Assembly: GCA_012961925.1 (NCBI GenBank)
Contig: DTYK01000224.1
Location: 1 to 12,929, forward strand
Length of the DNA stretch: 12,929 nt
Source: Candidatus Latescibacterota bacterium
Lineage (GTDB): Bacteria > Latescibacterota > MVCY01 > DTYK01
Direction: 5' to 3'
Shown here: piece after piece, positions 1-6,577 of the stretch
How positions within the stretch are numbered: position 1 is the first letter of the stretch
Layout: every line of letters begins with the position of its first letter
Program-made: the position numbers and the translations under genes
Notes under the pieces: model-generated
Databases searched by the model: none
Seen by the model: the letters and a program-made list of their open reading frames with translations, nothing else
Told to the model about the DNA's origin: nothing

Positions 1-106
1 ACCCTATCAATCGGGTTCGGGTCGATGTGTAGGGAAAATTTTACCAGCGAATTACCGGAGTCTTGAAGATCGGCATACCCAGAAGAGTAGAACCTAAATG
101 GCAGTT

Positions 107-223
107 GGATTTCTGGCATCCTTCAGCCCTCCCTTCCAGTGAATCTGTTGAATAATGAAGTGTTGAATAACTGGATTTTAATGCTAAAATTTAGCACATG
201 GAGGGTTGAATATCCAGAAATCC
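107..223. repeat. 10-bp inverted repeat enclosing direct repeats and a palindrome
   Basis: GGATTTCTGG at 107-116 is exactly inverted as CCAGAAATCC at 214-223. Between them are two direct copies of TGTTGAATAA (146-155 and 161-170, 15-bp period) and a perfect palindrome. TGTTGAATAAT (146-156) also recurs inverted at 375-385. The sequence supports the repeats directly. Their role (operator sites, a small mobile-element remnant, or chance in AT-rich DNA) is unknown. Confidence 0.55.
182..196. repeat. 15-bp perfect palindrome
   Basis: TGCTAAAATTTAGCA is a perfect dyad of two 7-bp arms around a central A. Its size and symmetry fit a binding site for a dimeric regulator, but no gene starts nearby, so function is open. 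Confidence 0.5.
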
Positions 224-250
224 TCGAAAATAGGGTCAATAATCACCCAA

Positions 251-329
251 AAATTGGGGTAACTTTTGCTCAAAATGGGCAAAAAAGTACCTTTTTGAGC
301 TAAAAACAGCCCCCAAATTGGGGTAACTT
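251..329. repeat. 15-bp direct repeats flanking a hairpin
   Basis: AAATTGGGGTAACTT occurs exactly at 251-265 and 315-329, 64 bp apart. Each copy ends a small dyad: CCCAA-aaa-TTGGG at 246-258 and CCCCAA-a-TTGGGG at 311-323. Between them lies an 8-bp stem GCTCAAAA/TTTTGAGC (268-275 and 293-300) with a 17-nt loop. The layout of direct repeats around an inverted repeat could mark a tiny insertion or a pair of regulator sites. Confidence 0.6.
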
Positions 330-792
330 GCTAATTTTCGCTTTTTTAAATTGTCAAAGAACAAAGGGTTGGAAATTATTCAACACCCTTCAATTGAAAA
401 CCTTCTATAAATCTCGAAACAGTCACAAAATGCGAATGGTTTCCCCCACCAATGGATCTATGATAGCCCCTAAGAACATCAGCTTCAGATACCGGCTTAT
501 AGTGAAAGGCTCAACAGAGGTGGTATTATTCAAGTTTCATAAGGACATATGTTGGCCTTGTGTAATCAATTCTCTTGCCTTTTTGGTAGGTATTTATTAG
601 ATTTCTATCGGGCAACAGGGTGGGGACTCTCCCCGGAGTTTCGAGAGGACATGAACGTTAAATCTTCATTCGATGTTTTCCGAATCAAGGGTCAAACTAT
701 AAGGCGAGGTATGGAGGCCAGGGTGAGGGTTACTCTCCAAGGGATTATAGAGAGTTGGACAGGACGAAAGGTTGGTTTGCGGTTATAAGATT

Positions 793-1815
793 ATGAATGT
801 GAATAAGATACTGATCATCCAAACGGCCTTCATCGGCGACCTGATACTGACCACCCCTTTGATTCGGGCGGCTAAGAGAGGTTTTCCGAAGGCATGGCTC
901 TCTGTGCTTACCATTCCCCGGACGGCAGAGCTTCTTGAGGGGAATCCATCTGTAGATGAGGTGCTCGTATATGATAAAAGGGGTAGAGACAAAGGAAGCC
1001 GGGCCTTTCTCAAAATGGTCCGCGGCCTTCGTTCTGGGACGTTTGATCTGGCACTGATACCACATCGTTCTTTGAGGAGCGCGCTTCTGCCCTTCCTGGC
1101 GGGGATTCCACGAAGAATCGGATTCGACCGGAGCGCGGGATCGTTTCTCTTCACAAAAACCATCCCCTATAGGATGGATGTTCACCAGATAGAACGAAAT
1201 CTCGATCTCATCTCAGCGCTTGGGGTCAAAATCAATGATAGGCTCCCGGAGGTCTATCCTGATCGACATGATCAAGGGGTTGTGCGACGGTTCCTGAGTG
1301 CAAATGGTATATCACCCTCTGACAGGATCGTAGCTATAGCCCCGGGTTCTGTATGGCCGACCAAACGCTGGCTGCCTGAGAGATTTGCGGAGTTGGCTGA
1401 TAGATTGATCGGAGAACAGGGGGTAAAGGTCCTCCTGATTGGAGGTGGGTCAGATATAGAACTCTGCAGCAGCATTGCCGCTATGATGAGGTTCGGCGCT
1501 GTTTTAACTGCTGGAAAGATGAGCCTCAGGCAATCGGCTGCCCTTCTGAGTCGATCATCTCTCCTCTTGTGCAATGACAGCGCGCCGATGCACCTTGCGG
1601 TGGCAGTGAGGACACCTGTGGTGGCGATCTTCGGGCCAACTTCACCGTCATTTGGATTTGCCCCTTACGATAGCAATAGTCTGGTCATCCAGAGCGATCT
1701 TGAATGTCGGCCATGTGGGATCCACGGTGGAAAGAGATGTCCAAAAGGCCATTTTGAATGCATGAAACGAATTCATCCTGAACAGGTTCTGAAAGAGATC
1801 GCCAAGAAACTATAA
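793..1815 (+). CDS. waaF: ADP-heptose:LPS heptosyltransferase (glycosyltransferase family 9, WaaF-like)
   Basis: The protein (340 aa) belongs to glycosyltransferase family 9, which transfers heptose from ADP-heptose to the inner core of lipopolysaccharide on the cytoplasmic face of the inner membrane. Family signs are the N-terminal ILIIQTAFIGDLILTTP segment (residues 6-22), the middle VAIAPGSVWPTKRW segment that opens the sugar-nucleotide half, and the acceptor/donor motif NDSAPMHLAVAVRTPVVAIF. The C-terminus has the Cys cluster (C.PC...RCPKGH..CM) typical of WaaF-type rather than WaaC-type members. Length is normal. I start at ATG 793. An in-frame TTG at 772 follows AAAGG by only one base and would add seven unlikely residues; neither start has a good ribosome-binding site. 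The gene ends 25 bp from the convergent tsaB. It implies a diderm cell with an LPS core. Heptosyltransferase I, or another GT9 enzyme, is the main alternative. Confidence 0.85.
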   Translation: MNVNKILIIQTAFIGDLILTTPLIRAAKRGFPKAWLSVLTIPRTAELLEGNPSVDEVLVYDKRGRDKGSRAFLKMVRGLRSGTFDLALIPHRSLRSALLPFLAGIPRRIGFDRSAGSFLFTKTIPYRMDVHQIERNLDLISALGVKINDRLPEVYPDRHDQGVVRRFLSANGISPSDRIVAIAPGSVWPTKRWLPERFAELADRLIGEQGVKVLLIGGGSDIELCSSIAAMMRFGAVLTAGKMSLRQSAALLSRSSLLLCNDSAPMHLAVAVRTPVVAIFGPTSPSFGFAPYDSNSLVIQSDLECRPCGIHGGKRCPKGHFECMKRIHPEQVLKEIAKKL

Positions 1816-1839
1816 GCCTGAGGGTTCAGTGAGTCAGGA

Positions 1840-2541
1840 TCACAGGTTGTGCTGTCCGGTTTTACTCCGGTCTTTGCCCACATCTGGCCCCCTGAGATAC
1901 ATGGGTTCGAGAGACTCGGGGTCTACTTTTTCACCTCTCTGAAGTCTGGATATCCCGAGCCTTGCGACTGTTGCAGCATCGGGATGGTTCAGTTCGGCTG
2001 GGGCGAAAGAGGCCCTTTCTCCCAGGGCCTTCACTATCTGTTCGCGGTAGAGGGAGGCTCCGTTTCCTAAAAAAACGGTTGTGCGAGATATTCCCTTAAG
2101 CAGGGCTACGGGCGATATCGCGACTGGCTCGGAGAGCCTCCTCGTCTCCCCGTTCTGGACATCGTACAGGCAGGCATAGACCTGCTTTTTCCGGGCGTCA
2201 AGCATAGGGCAAACCTGATGGGTACAGAAGAGCAGGCGGGAGGCGAGTGCATCCAATGTAGGAACCGGAACCAGAGATAGCTCTGCGGCAAGGCACAGTC
2301 CTTTTGCCGTGCTCAAACCTATTCTGAGTCCGGTGAAGGATCCGGGTCCAATTGAGACTGCCACGCCGTCCAGCCCTCCCAGTTCGATGGAGGCATCCGA
2401 CAGAACTCGCTCTATGGCCACCATCAGACGCTCCGAATGGACCGACCTTACATTCCATAGATAAGAGGCCGCTACCACAGAGTCAGTAACAACTGCCACG
2501 CTTCCGGTCATAGTTGTCGTTTCGATCCCCAGGACTCTCAT
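1840..2541 (-). CDS. tsaB: tRNA N6-threonylcarbamoyladenosine synthesis protein TsaB
   Basis: TsaB (YeaZ) is the partner of TsaD and TsaE in transferring the threonylcarbamoyl group to A37 of ANN-decoding tRNAs in the cytoplasm. The 233-aa product has the ASKHA-fold start VLGIETTTMTGSVAVV and the family signature GPGSFTGLRIGLSTAKG at residues 65-81. It ends with the usual EPMYLRGPDV-like tail followed by a short basic stretch. Length matches the usual 220-240 aa. The start (ATG, complement of 2539-2541) is preceded by AAGAGGAGA (complement of 2546-2554), a good ribosome-binding site. It is transcribed alone, convergent with waaF and divergent from the sigma gene. The paralogue TsaD is excluded by the length and the lack of its metal-binding HxxxH motif. 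Confidence 0.92.
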   Translation of the reverse strand: MRVLGIETTTMTGSVAVVTDSVVAASYLWNVRSVHSERLMVAIERVLSDASIELGGLDGVAVSIGPGSFTGLRIGLSTAKGLCLAAELSLVPVPTLDALASRLLFCTHQVCPMLDARKKQVYACLYDVQNGETRRLSEPVAISPVALLKGISRTTVFLGNGASLYREQIVKALGERASFAPAELNHPDAATVARLGISRLQRGEKVDPESLEPMYLRGPDVGKDRSKTGQHNL

Positions 2542-2727
2542 CGGGTCTCCTCTTCAGAAACACATCTTGTAAACCCTGATATGCCGCATCGCTCGGTCTA
2601 CGGCCATAACAGTGAGGACCTCCTACCAATGGATAAAGGTATATCATCTCCCCCTCCCTGTCAATAAAATTCTTTTAAACCATTCCTGGCACTTCTCTGT
2701 CTAACTATTAAAAAGGGAAAAAGATCG
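2542..2727. promoter_or_regulatory. Divergent intergenic region between tsaB and the ECF sigma gene
   Basis: This 186-bp gap must hold the promoters for tsaB (leftward) and the sigma operon (rightward). I see no clean sigma-70 hexamer pair with a 16-18 bp spacer and no classic GGAAC-type ECF -35 with a matching -10 in front of 2728. The right half turns AT-rich from 2660, which is where a promoter would be expected. The ribosome-binding site of the sigma gene is AAGGG near 2713-2717. Confidence 0.35.
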
Positions 2728-3276
2728 ATGGATCATGATCCGGACATTTCCCTGGTGAGGCGGTTCAAAGAGGGTGATGAGAAGGCCTTTGACCATATTG
2801 TCAGACGTTATCAGGACAGGCTATATCATGTGGCGCTTCGGATGGTTAGTGACCATGATGATGCAATCGACATCACTCAGGACGCCTTCATCAAGGCCTA
2901 TAAAGGATTGCGGAGATTTCGTGAGGATTCATCCCTTTATACCTGGCTGTACCGGATCGTGGTCAACCTTTCGATAAACCATCAGAGGATACACAGACTC
3001 AGAAGATTCGTATCTTTTAAGGATGTTAAGTCATCCCTTTTATCAACGAAGGATTCTCCGGACGAGATTACGGAGGGAGCTGATCTGGGCAGGGCCGTAG
3101 ATGAGGCGATTGAAAGCCTGCCAGAGAAGCAGAAGGCTGTCTTCATCCTCAGGTACTACCAGGGTCTCTCCCACCGGGAGATATCTGAGGTTCTGGGAAG
3201 TTCCATAGGAACTGTGAAGGCCAATTATTTCCATGCCCTCAAAAAGCTCCGAAAGAGGCTGAAGGAATTCAGATGA
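2728..3276 (+). CDS. ECF-type RNA polymerase sigma factor (RpoE-like)
   Basis: The 182-aa protein is a group IV (extracytoplasmic function) sigma factor that directs RNA polymerase to a stress regulon. Region 2 spans about residues 20-85, with the core DITQDAFIKAYKGLRRF (48-64) and the SSLYTWLYRIVVN segment that contacts the -10 element. A variable linker covers about 90-120. Region 4 spans about 125-178, with LPEKQKAVFILRYYQGLSHREI-type sequence and the helix-turn-helix EISEVLGSSIGTVKANYFHALKKLRKRL that reads the -35. There is no region 1 or 3, as expected for ECF factors. The next gene encodes a zinc anti-sigma factor, so activity is almost certainly controlled by sequestration at the membrane. 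Its regulon probably includes this operon, but no autoregulated promoter could be read with confidence. Confidence 0.93.
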   Translation: MDHDPDISLVRRFKEGDEKAFDHIVRRYQDRLYHVALRMVSDHDDAIDITQDAFIKAYKGLRRFREDSSLYTWLYRIVVNLSINHQRIHRLRRFVSFKDVKSSLLSTKDSPDEITEGADLGRAVDEAIESLPEKQKAVFILRYYQGLSHREISEVLGSSIGTVKANYFHALKKLRKRLKEFR

Positions 3277-3347
3277 CATTGAAGAGGAACCGGATGGGCG
3301 GTAGGATATGGTCGATGGGGTGTAGGAGCGAAAGCCTTACTGTCAAC

Positions 3348-3372
3348 TCGGATGGATTGAAGCCGAATCCGA
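3348..3372. repeat. Inverted repeat between sigma and anti-sigma genes
   Basis: TCGGAT (3348-3353) pairs with ATCCGA (3367-3372) around a 13-nt loop. An overlapping alternative pairs GGATT (3354-3358) with AATCC (3366-3370). There is no T-run, so it is not a standard terminator. It sits in the 148-nt gap that separates two genes usually adjacent or overlapping. Confidence 0.4.
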
Positions 3373-3424
3373 ATTAGACGTTTGTTTACTGTAGGTCGCC
3401 CTCGGCATAATGGAGGTTATTGGA

Positions 3425-3997
3425 ATGAAGTGTAAGCAGGTAAAGAGGTTGCTGGTCGAGTTTTACGAAGGTGAGTGTGGGGAACAGGTTCAGGCTGATG
3501 TGAAGGGCCATCTTGGTTCATGCCCTGATTGTAGCAGGGAGTTTGAGGAGGTCAAATCCGTATTTGATGCGTTAAGGCTCACCAAGAGTGGTCGTACCTC
3601 TGAAGCTGTGGGGGTGGAATTACTTGCGGGGATAAGGACGAAGATAGGTGAGAAGAGGAGACGTTGGGCTACCAGGCTTGTGCCGGCCTTCGGTTTTGCC
3701 GTGGCCCTTCTGTTGGCGTTTTCCTTTTTTGGCAGGGAACCGTCCATGAAGAAGGAATGGGGGAACAAGTGGGCCTTTGCATCGGATATCGATTACGTGG
3801 CCTATCTTGCTGAATCGGTTTCGGACTCCATAGCTGTTTTGCCCATTATCATTGAGGATATATTGACCGAGGACCAGATGGAAGAATTGGCAGCTCTCTC
3901 CCTCGAGGAGCCGCTCTTTTCCCTTGGTGGTTATAAGCTATTTTCTGACGAGGAGATAACGGACTGGATAAGCAAACGTACGGAGTCCCTCAGATGA
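3425..3997 (+). CDS. Transmembrane anti-sigma factor with zinc-finger (zf-HC2/ZAS) domain
   Basis: The 190-aa product is a membrane anti-sigma factor paired with the upstream ECF sigma. Residues 1-45 form the cytoplasmic zinc-binding anti-sigma domain: H29-x3-C33-x2-C36 (GHLGSCPDC), with C3 as the likely fourth ligand. In this class the domain clamps the sigma factor. One membrane segment follows at about 84-103, after a basic KRRR stretch, so the acidic C-terminal part (about 105-190) should lie in the periplasm and could sense the signal. The start is ATG 3425, eight bases after GGAGG (3412-3416). An in-frame ATG at 3410 overlaps that site and is less likely. The periplasmic part matches no domain I recognise; note the DILTEDQMEELAALS stretch, an LTxxQ-like pattern reminiscent of the Spy-like protein encoded next. 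Confidence 0.88.
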   Translation: MKCKQVKRLLVEFYEGECGEQVQADVKGHLGSCPDCSREFEEVKSVFDALRLTKSGRTSEAVGVELLAGIRTKIGEKRRRWATRLVPAFGFAVALLLAFSFFGREPSMKKEWGNKWAFASDIDYVAYLAESVSDSIAVLPIIIEDILTEDQMEELAALSLEEPLFSLGGYKLFSDEEITDWISKRTESLR

Positions 3998-4041
3998 CGC
4001 CGGCGATTGGGTTCCGTCAACAATAACAAGGAGGTGGCAAG

Positions 4042-4743
4042 ATGAGAAGATGTAGGTTTCTGCTTATCTTGATCATTCTGTTTTGGGCGGGTGGTTCCGT
4101 TGCCCAGCCAAGGGGAACGGGGGGAGGAGTATGTATGAGGCCATCCCTTAAGAGAGAAGAAGCCAGGGATAAGATCAAGATGTTACGGACATGGAGGCTG
4201 ATCGACGAGCTGGACCTTACCGATGAGCAGTCGGCCCGGTTCTTCCCCATAATGAAGGAGTTTGACAGGCGCCAGGAAGAGCTTAACCATGGGAGACGCC
4301 GAATCATCAACGAGTTAGTCGATGTCCTCCGGGAGGAGAAGCCGTCTGAGAAGAAGCTCCAGGAGAAGATCGCAGCCATCAGAAAAAATGGGGCCCAGCT
4401 CCGGAAGAACAGAGAGGATTTCTTTGACAAGGCCGCAAAGATCCTGTCGCTAAAACAGCAGGCGCAACTGATACTCTTTCAGGAGAGGTTCGAACGGAAC
4501 CTGAAGGATATTATCCGCGACATTAGAGGACATATGTCCATGGGGCCTGTCCCTGAGAAAGGGCCTCCTGAGATGTGGATGCATCCGGAACATTGGGCAC
4601 AGGAGTACCGTGAGAGGTTGCAGAAACAGATGGAGCGCCTTCAGGAACAGATGGAACGATTCAGGAAGCAGATGGAACGGTTTCAGAGGGATTGGCGGAG
4701 GTGGCAGAAGGAGATAGAACAGGAGATAGAGAAAAAGTCCTGA
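4042..4743 (+). CDS. Periplasmic Spy/CpxP-like protein (LTxxQ family) with C-terminal coiled coil
   Basis: The 233-aa protein has a signal peptide (basic MRRCR, hydrophobic LLILIILFWAGG, likely cleavage after SVA at about residue 21). The mature part resembles the Spy/CpxP/ZraP superfamily of periplasmic chaperones and metal sensors: a first LTDEQ motif at 59-63 opening a long amphipathic helix, and a second SLKQQAQLILFQERF element at 136-150. Residues 193-220 form near-perfect heptads (LQKQMER, LQEQMER, FRKQMER, FQRDWRR), an extension not usual in the family and suited to a coiled coil. AAGGAGGT at 4028-4035 is a strong ribosome-binding site. It lies 44 bp after the anti-sigma gene. It is inferred to be a client of, or a sensor for, the sigma/anti-sigma pair. 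Confidence 0.8.
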   Translation: MRRCRFLLILIILFWAGGSVAQPRGTGGGVCMRPSLKREEARDKIKMLRTWRLIDELDLTDEQSARFFPIMKEFDRRQEELNHGRRRIINELVDVLREEKPSEKKLQEKIAAIRKNGAQLRKNREDFFDKAAKILSLKQQAQLILFQERFERNLKDIIRDIRGHMSMGPVPEKGPPEMWMHPEHWAQEYRERLQKQMERLQEQMERFRKQMERFQRDWRRWQKEIEQEIEKKS

Positions 4744-4753
4744 TCCGGGGAGG

Positions 4754-4812
4754 CCGTCCCGCGAAGGGAGCGGGCGAGCCGGAGTTTATGCTTTAGCATT
4801 TCATCCCGGGTA
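4754..4812. repeat. Dispersed intergenic repeat, copy A
   Basis: This copy consists of a hairpin unit (4754-4772, CCGTCCCGCGAAGGGAGCG; stem TCCC/GGGA, loop GCGAA) and, one base later, a 39-bp unit (4774-4812) that contains the small palindrome ATGCTTTAGCAT. The 39-bp unit matches 7637-7675 at 32 of 39 positions without gaps. An alternative stem pairs CCCGC (4758-4762) with GCGGG (4770-4774). It lies between the Spy-like gene and the sorting-domain gene. Confidence 0.7.
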
Positions 4813-4861
4813 CAAGTTTTTTGGAGACGTCCAATGCAAAATGAAAGGAGGGGGATTGGAG

Positions 4862-6259
4862 ATGAAGTCGAGATCTCTGTTCGTTCTGATGGTGGCTATG
4901 GTCGTTGCGGGCAGCTATCCGGTATTGGCGGAAATCCAAAGGGGTCCGATGCCGGAGAGGCTCAGGGGGAAGATCAATAGGATCCCCCCGAAACATAGGG
5001 TTGAGATGGCGCTTGAGAACTTTGAGCACTTCTTAAGCCGTGCGACACAGCTCGTTAGTTCGAGCGAAAATTCCGATGCAGAGGCCCTTCTTAACAGGGC
5101 TGGGGAGTTGAAAATGGAGGCTGAGTCTCTCATCAACTCCGGCCAGTTTCGTGAAGGCTTAAGGGTGCTGCTTCAGGCCCGGAGACTTCTCCATGATGTT
5201 ATCATCTTAGCAGAAGGCAGGGTGTCCCTTGCCGATAGGGCCAGGGAGAGGATTGAACTGGCTAAAGGAGAGCTGACCGAGATGCTTGATCTCGCCGCTA
5301 AGACAGGGGATCAGAGGCTGATAAAGTTGGCCCAAAGGATGCAATCTGCATTGGAGGATGCCTCTGCTGCCATGGAGGCCGGCGAATACCATAAGGCCCT
5401 TCAGATAGTCATGCATGTCAGACCCATGCTTATGCGGGTCCATCACCGGATGAGGGACGATCTGCCCTTGGAGGAACGGATTGGTCATATCCTGGAGAAG
5501 ACCAGAGGGTTGATCGAACGGGCTGAGGGCATTGTGGCGGATGACCCGGATGAACAGGCCGAAGCACTACTTGTAAAGGCCAGTTCGGCGTTTGATGAGG
5601 CTGATTCCCTTGTTCAGGCTGGTCAGTACAGGGAGGCCTTGGAGCTGCTCGGACAGGCGAGGAGATATGCCCTCGGTGCGATAAGGATTGTCAAGGGTCT
5701 GCCGGACCCGGATCAGATGGCCCTCAGGCTGCTTCATAGGGCAGAGGAGAGCGTCGAACAGGTCCGGACGGCCCTCGCCGAAGGAGACGACCAGCGGTTT
5801 GAACGCCTCCCGAACAGGCTTGAACAGATGCTGGAGAAGGCGGAAGAGGCGTTTGAAGCGGGAGACTACAGGGGTGCAATAGAACTTGCCCGCAGGGTGA
5901 TGCGGGTATCCACCAGGATCTTACATGTCCATCACCACGGTGCACCGAAAGGCCTGGAGGAGGCTCATAATCCCTCAGCCCCTAATTTCGGTCTGTATCA
6001 AAACCATCCTAATCCCTTCAATCCTTCAACGGAGATCTCGTATTCCATTCCTGAAGAAGCCAGGGTTACGCTTACGATTTATAATATACTCGGCCAGGAG
6101 GTTCGGAGGCTTGTGGATGGGATCCAGGGGCCGGGTTCGTATACTGTCGGGTGGGATGGTAAAGATGAGAGTGGCAATCATGTGAGCAGTGGGATATATC
6201 TTTATCGCCTCACATCAGGCAATCACTCTCAGACACGGAAGATGTTCCTTGCGAGATAA
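4862..6259 (+). CDS. Secreted helical-repeat protein with C-terminal type A sorting (T9SS/FlgD-like) domain
   Basis: The 465-aa product has a signal peptide (about residues 1-23, cleaved near VLA-E), four helical repeats, and a C-terminal beta domain at about 374-465. The repeats carry the signature sGQFREGL (93-100), AGEYHKAL (173-180), AGQYREAL (253-260) and AGDYRGAI (333-340), exactly 80 residues apart. Each is preceded by an A-rich helix such as AEALLNRAGELKMEAESL. A His cluster HVHHHG (355-360) ends the repeat region. The last domain opens with LYQNHPNPFNPSTEISYSI and ends YLYRLTSGNHSQTRKMFLAR, typical of type A sorting domains read by the type IX secretion system. I start at ATG 4862, seven bases after AAAGGAGGGG, not at ATG 4841, which overlaps that site. 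Location is likely the cell surface or outside. Function is unknown; the repeats resemble TPR-like scaffolds. Confidence 0.8.
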   Translation: MKSRSLFVLMVAMVVAGSYPVLAEIQRGPMPERLRGKINRIPPKHRVEMALENFEHFLSRATQLVSSSENSDAEALLNRAGELKMEAESLINSGQFREGLRVLLQARRLLHDVIILAEGRVSLADRARERIELAKGELTEMLDLAAKTGDQRLIKLAQRMQSALEDASAAMEAGEYHKALQIVMHVRPMLMRVHHRMRDDLPLEERIGHILEKTRGLIERAEGIVADDPDEQAEALLVKASSAFDEADSLVQAGQYREALELLGQARRYALGAIRIVKGLPDPDQMALRLLHRAEESVEQVRTALAEGDDQRFERLPNRLEQMLEKAEEAFEAGDYRGAIELARRVMRVSTRILHVHHHGAPKGLEEAHNPSAPNFGLYQNHPNPFNPSTEISYSIPEEARVTLTIYNILGQEVRRLVDGIQGPGSYTVGWDGKDESGNHVSSGIYLYRLTSGNHSQTRKMFLAR

Positions 6260-6404
6260 GATTTTCTCTCCCAAGCTCAGAATTGGGGTACCCAAGCGTG
6301 TTCCAAGCCTTTGACATAAGTTTAGTATCCGGCGAGCATAGACCGTTTGGCTGTTTTCTGAAACTGGTTTAAAGCCGGACTCATCCAACTCTGGCCATAA
6401 TAGT

Positions 6405-6446
6405 CGGGCGGAGCTCGAAAGAGAGCTTCCGCCCGTTTTTGTTATT
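6405..6446 (+). terminator. Rho-independent terminator of the sigma-to-sorting-protein operon
   Basis: CGGGCGGAGCTC (6405-6416) pairs with GAGCTTCCGCCCG (6423-6435), 12 base pairs with one bulged base and a 6-nt GAAAGA loop, followed by TTTTTGTTATT. The stem is GC-rich and the T-run is immediate, a textbook intrinsic terminator. Confidence 0.92.
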
Positions 6447-6525
6447 GTTCCTCCGACCCTTCCTCTCTTTCGGCGTTACTCATCGGTGAGCGGATAGGAG
6501 GCCGAATAACCGTCAATAAAATATC

Positions 6526-6554
6526 TTGACTTTATCCGTAAAATGTTTTATTAT
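6526..6554 (+). promoter_or_regulatory. Sigma-70 type promoter of purC
   Basis: TTGACT (6526-6531) and TATTAT (6549-6554) are separated by 17 bases. A start near 6561 would leave a leader of only about 17 nt, just long enough for the ribosome-binding site GGGAGGT (6567-6573) before GTG 6578. No riboswitch or PurR-like box is apparent in so short a leader. Confidence 0.7.
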
Positions 6555-6577
6555 AAATCGTCAAAAGGGAGGTATCA

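Larger units (their letters stand above)
1..792. other. AT-rich non-coding region rich in dyads upstream of waaF
   Basis: I see no gene I can support here. Two short plus-strand open frames (328-600 and 549-788) lack a recognisable ribosome-binding site, domain or protein-like composition, and they overlap each other. The stretch is more AT-rich than the rest of the window and holds several palindromes and short repeats, listed separately. The left edge may contain the decayed tail of a neighbouring gene, since short frames near 31-150 look mildly protein-like, but I could not identify anything. A TATAAG hexamer at 698-703 could be a -10 for waaF, but no convincing -35 sits 17 nt upstream. 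Confidence 0.6.
6260..6577. other. 318-bp intergenic gap with terminator and purC promoter
   Basis: The gap begins with about 145 bases where I see only a small dyad (TTGGG-gta-CCCAA, 6283-6295). It then holds the terminator at 6405-6446 and the promoter at 6526-6554. No gene is visible. It separates the stress-type module from the purine genes. Confidence 0.7.

Noticed and set aside
328..788. Two overlapping plus-strand open frames (90 and 79 codons) before waaF
   Set aside because: No ribosome-binding site, no recognisable motif, unnatural residue mix, and they overlap each other in different frames. Probably chance frames in AT-rich DNA.
772..792. TTG 772 as the waaF start
   Set aside because: It adds seven residues (starting VCGYKI after the initiator) before the normal family N-terminus, and its AAAGG is too close to the start codon; ATG 793 fits family starts better, though it lacks a strong site too.
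1816..1839. Bidirectional terminator between waaF and tsaB
   Set aside because: A 5-bp dyad CCTGA/TCAGG (1817-1838) exists in the 24-bp convergent gap, but it is short and has no T-run on either strand.
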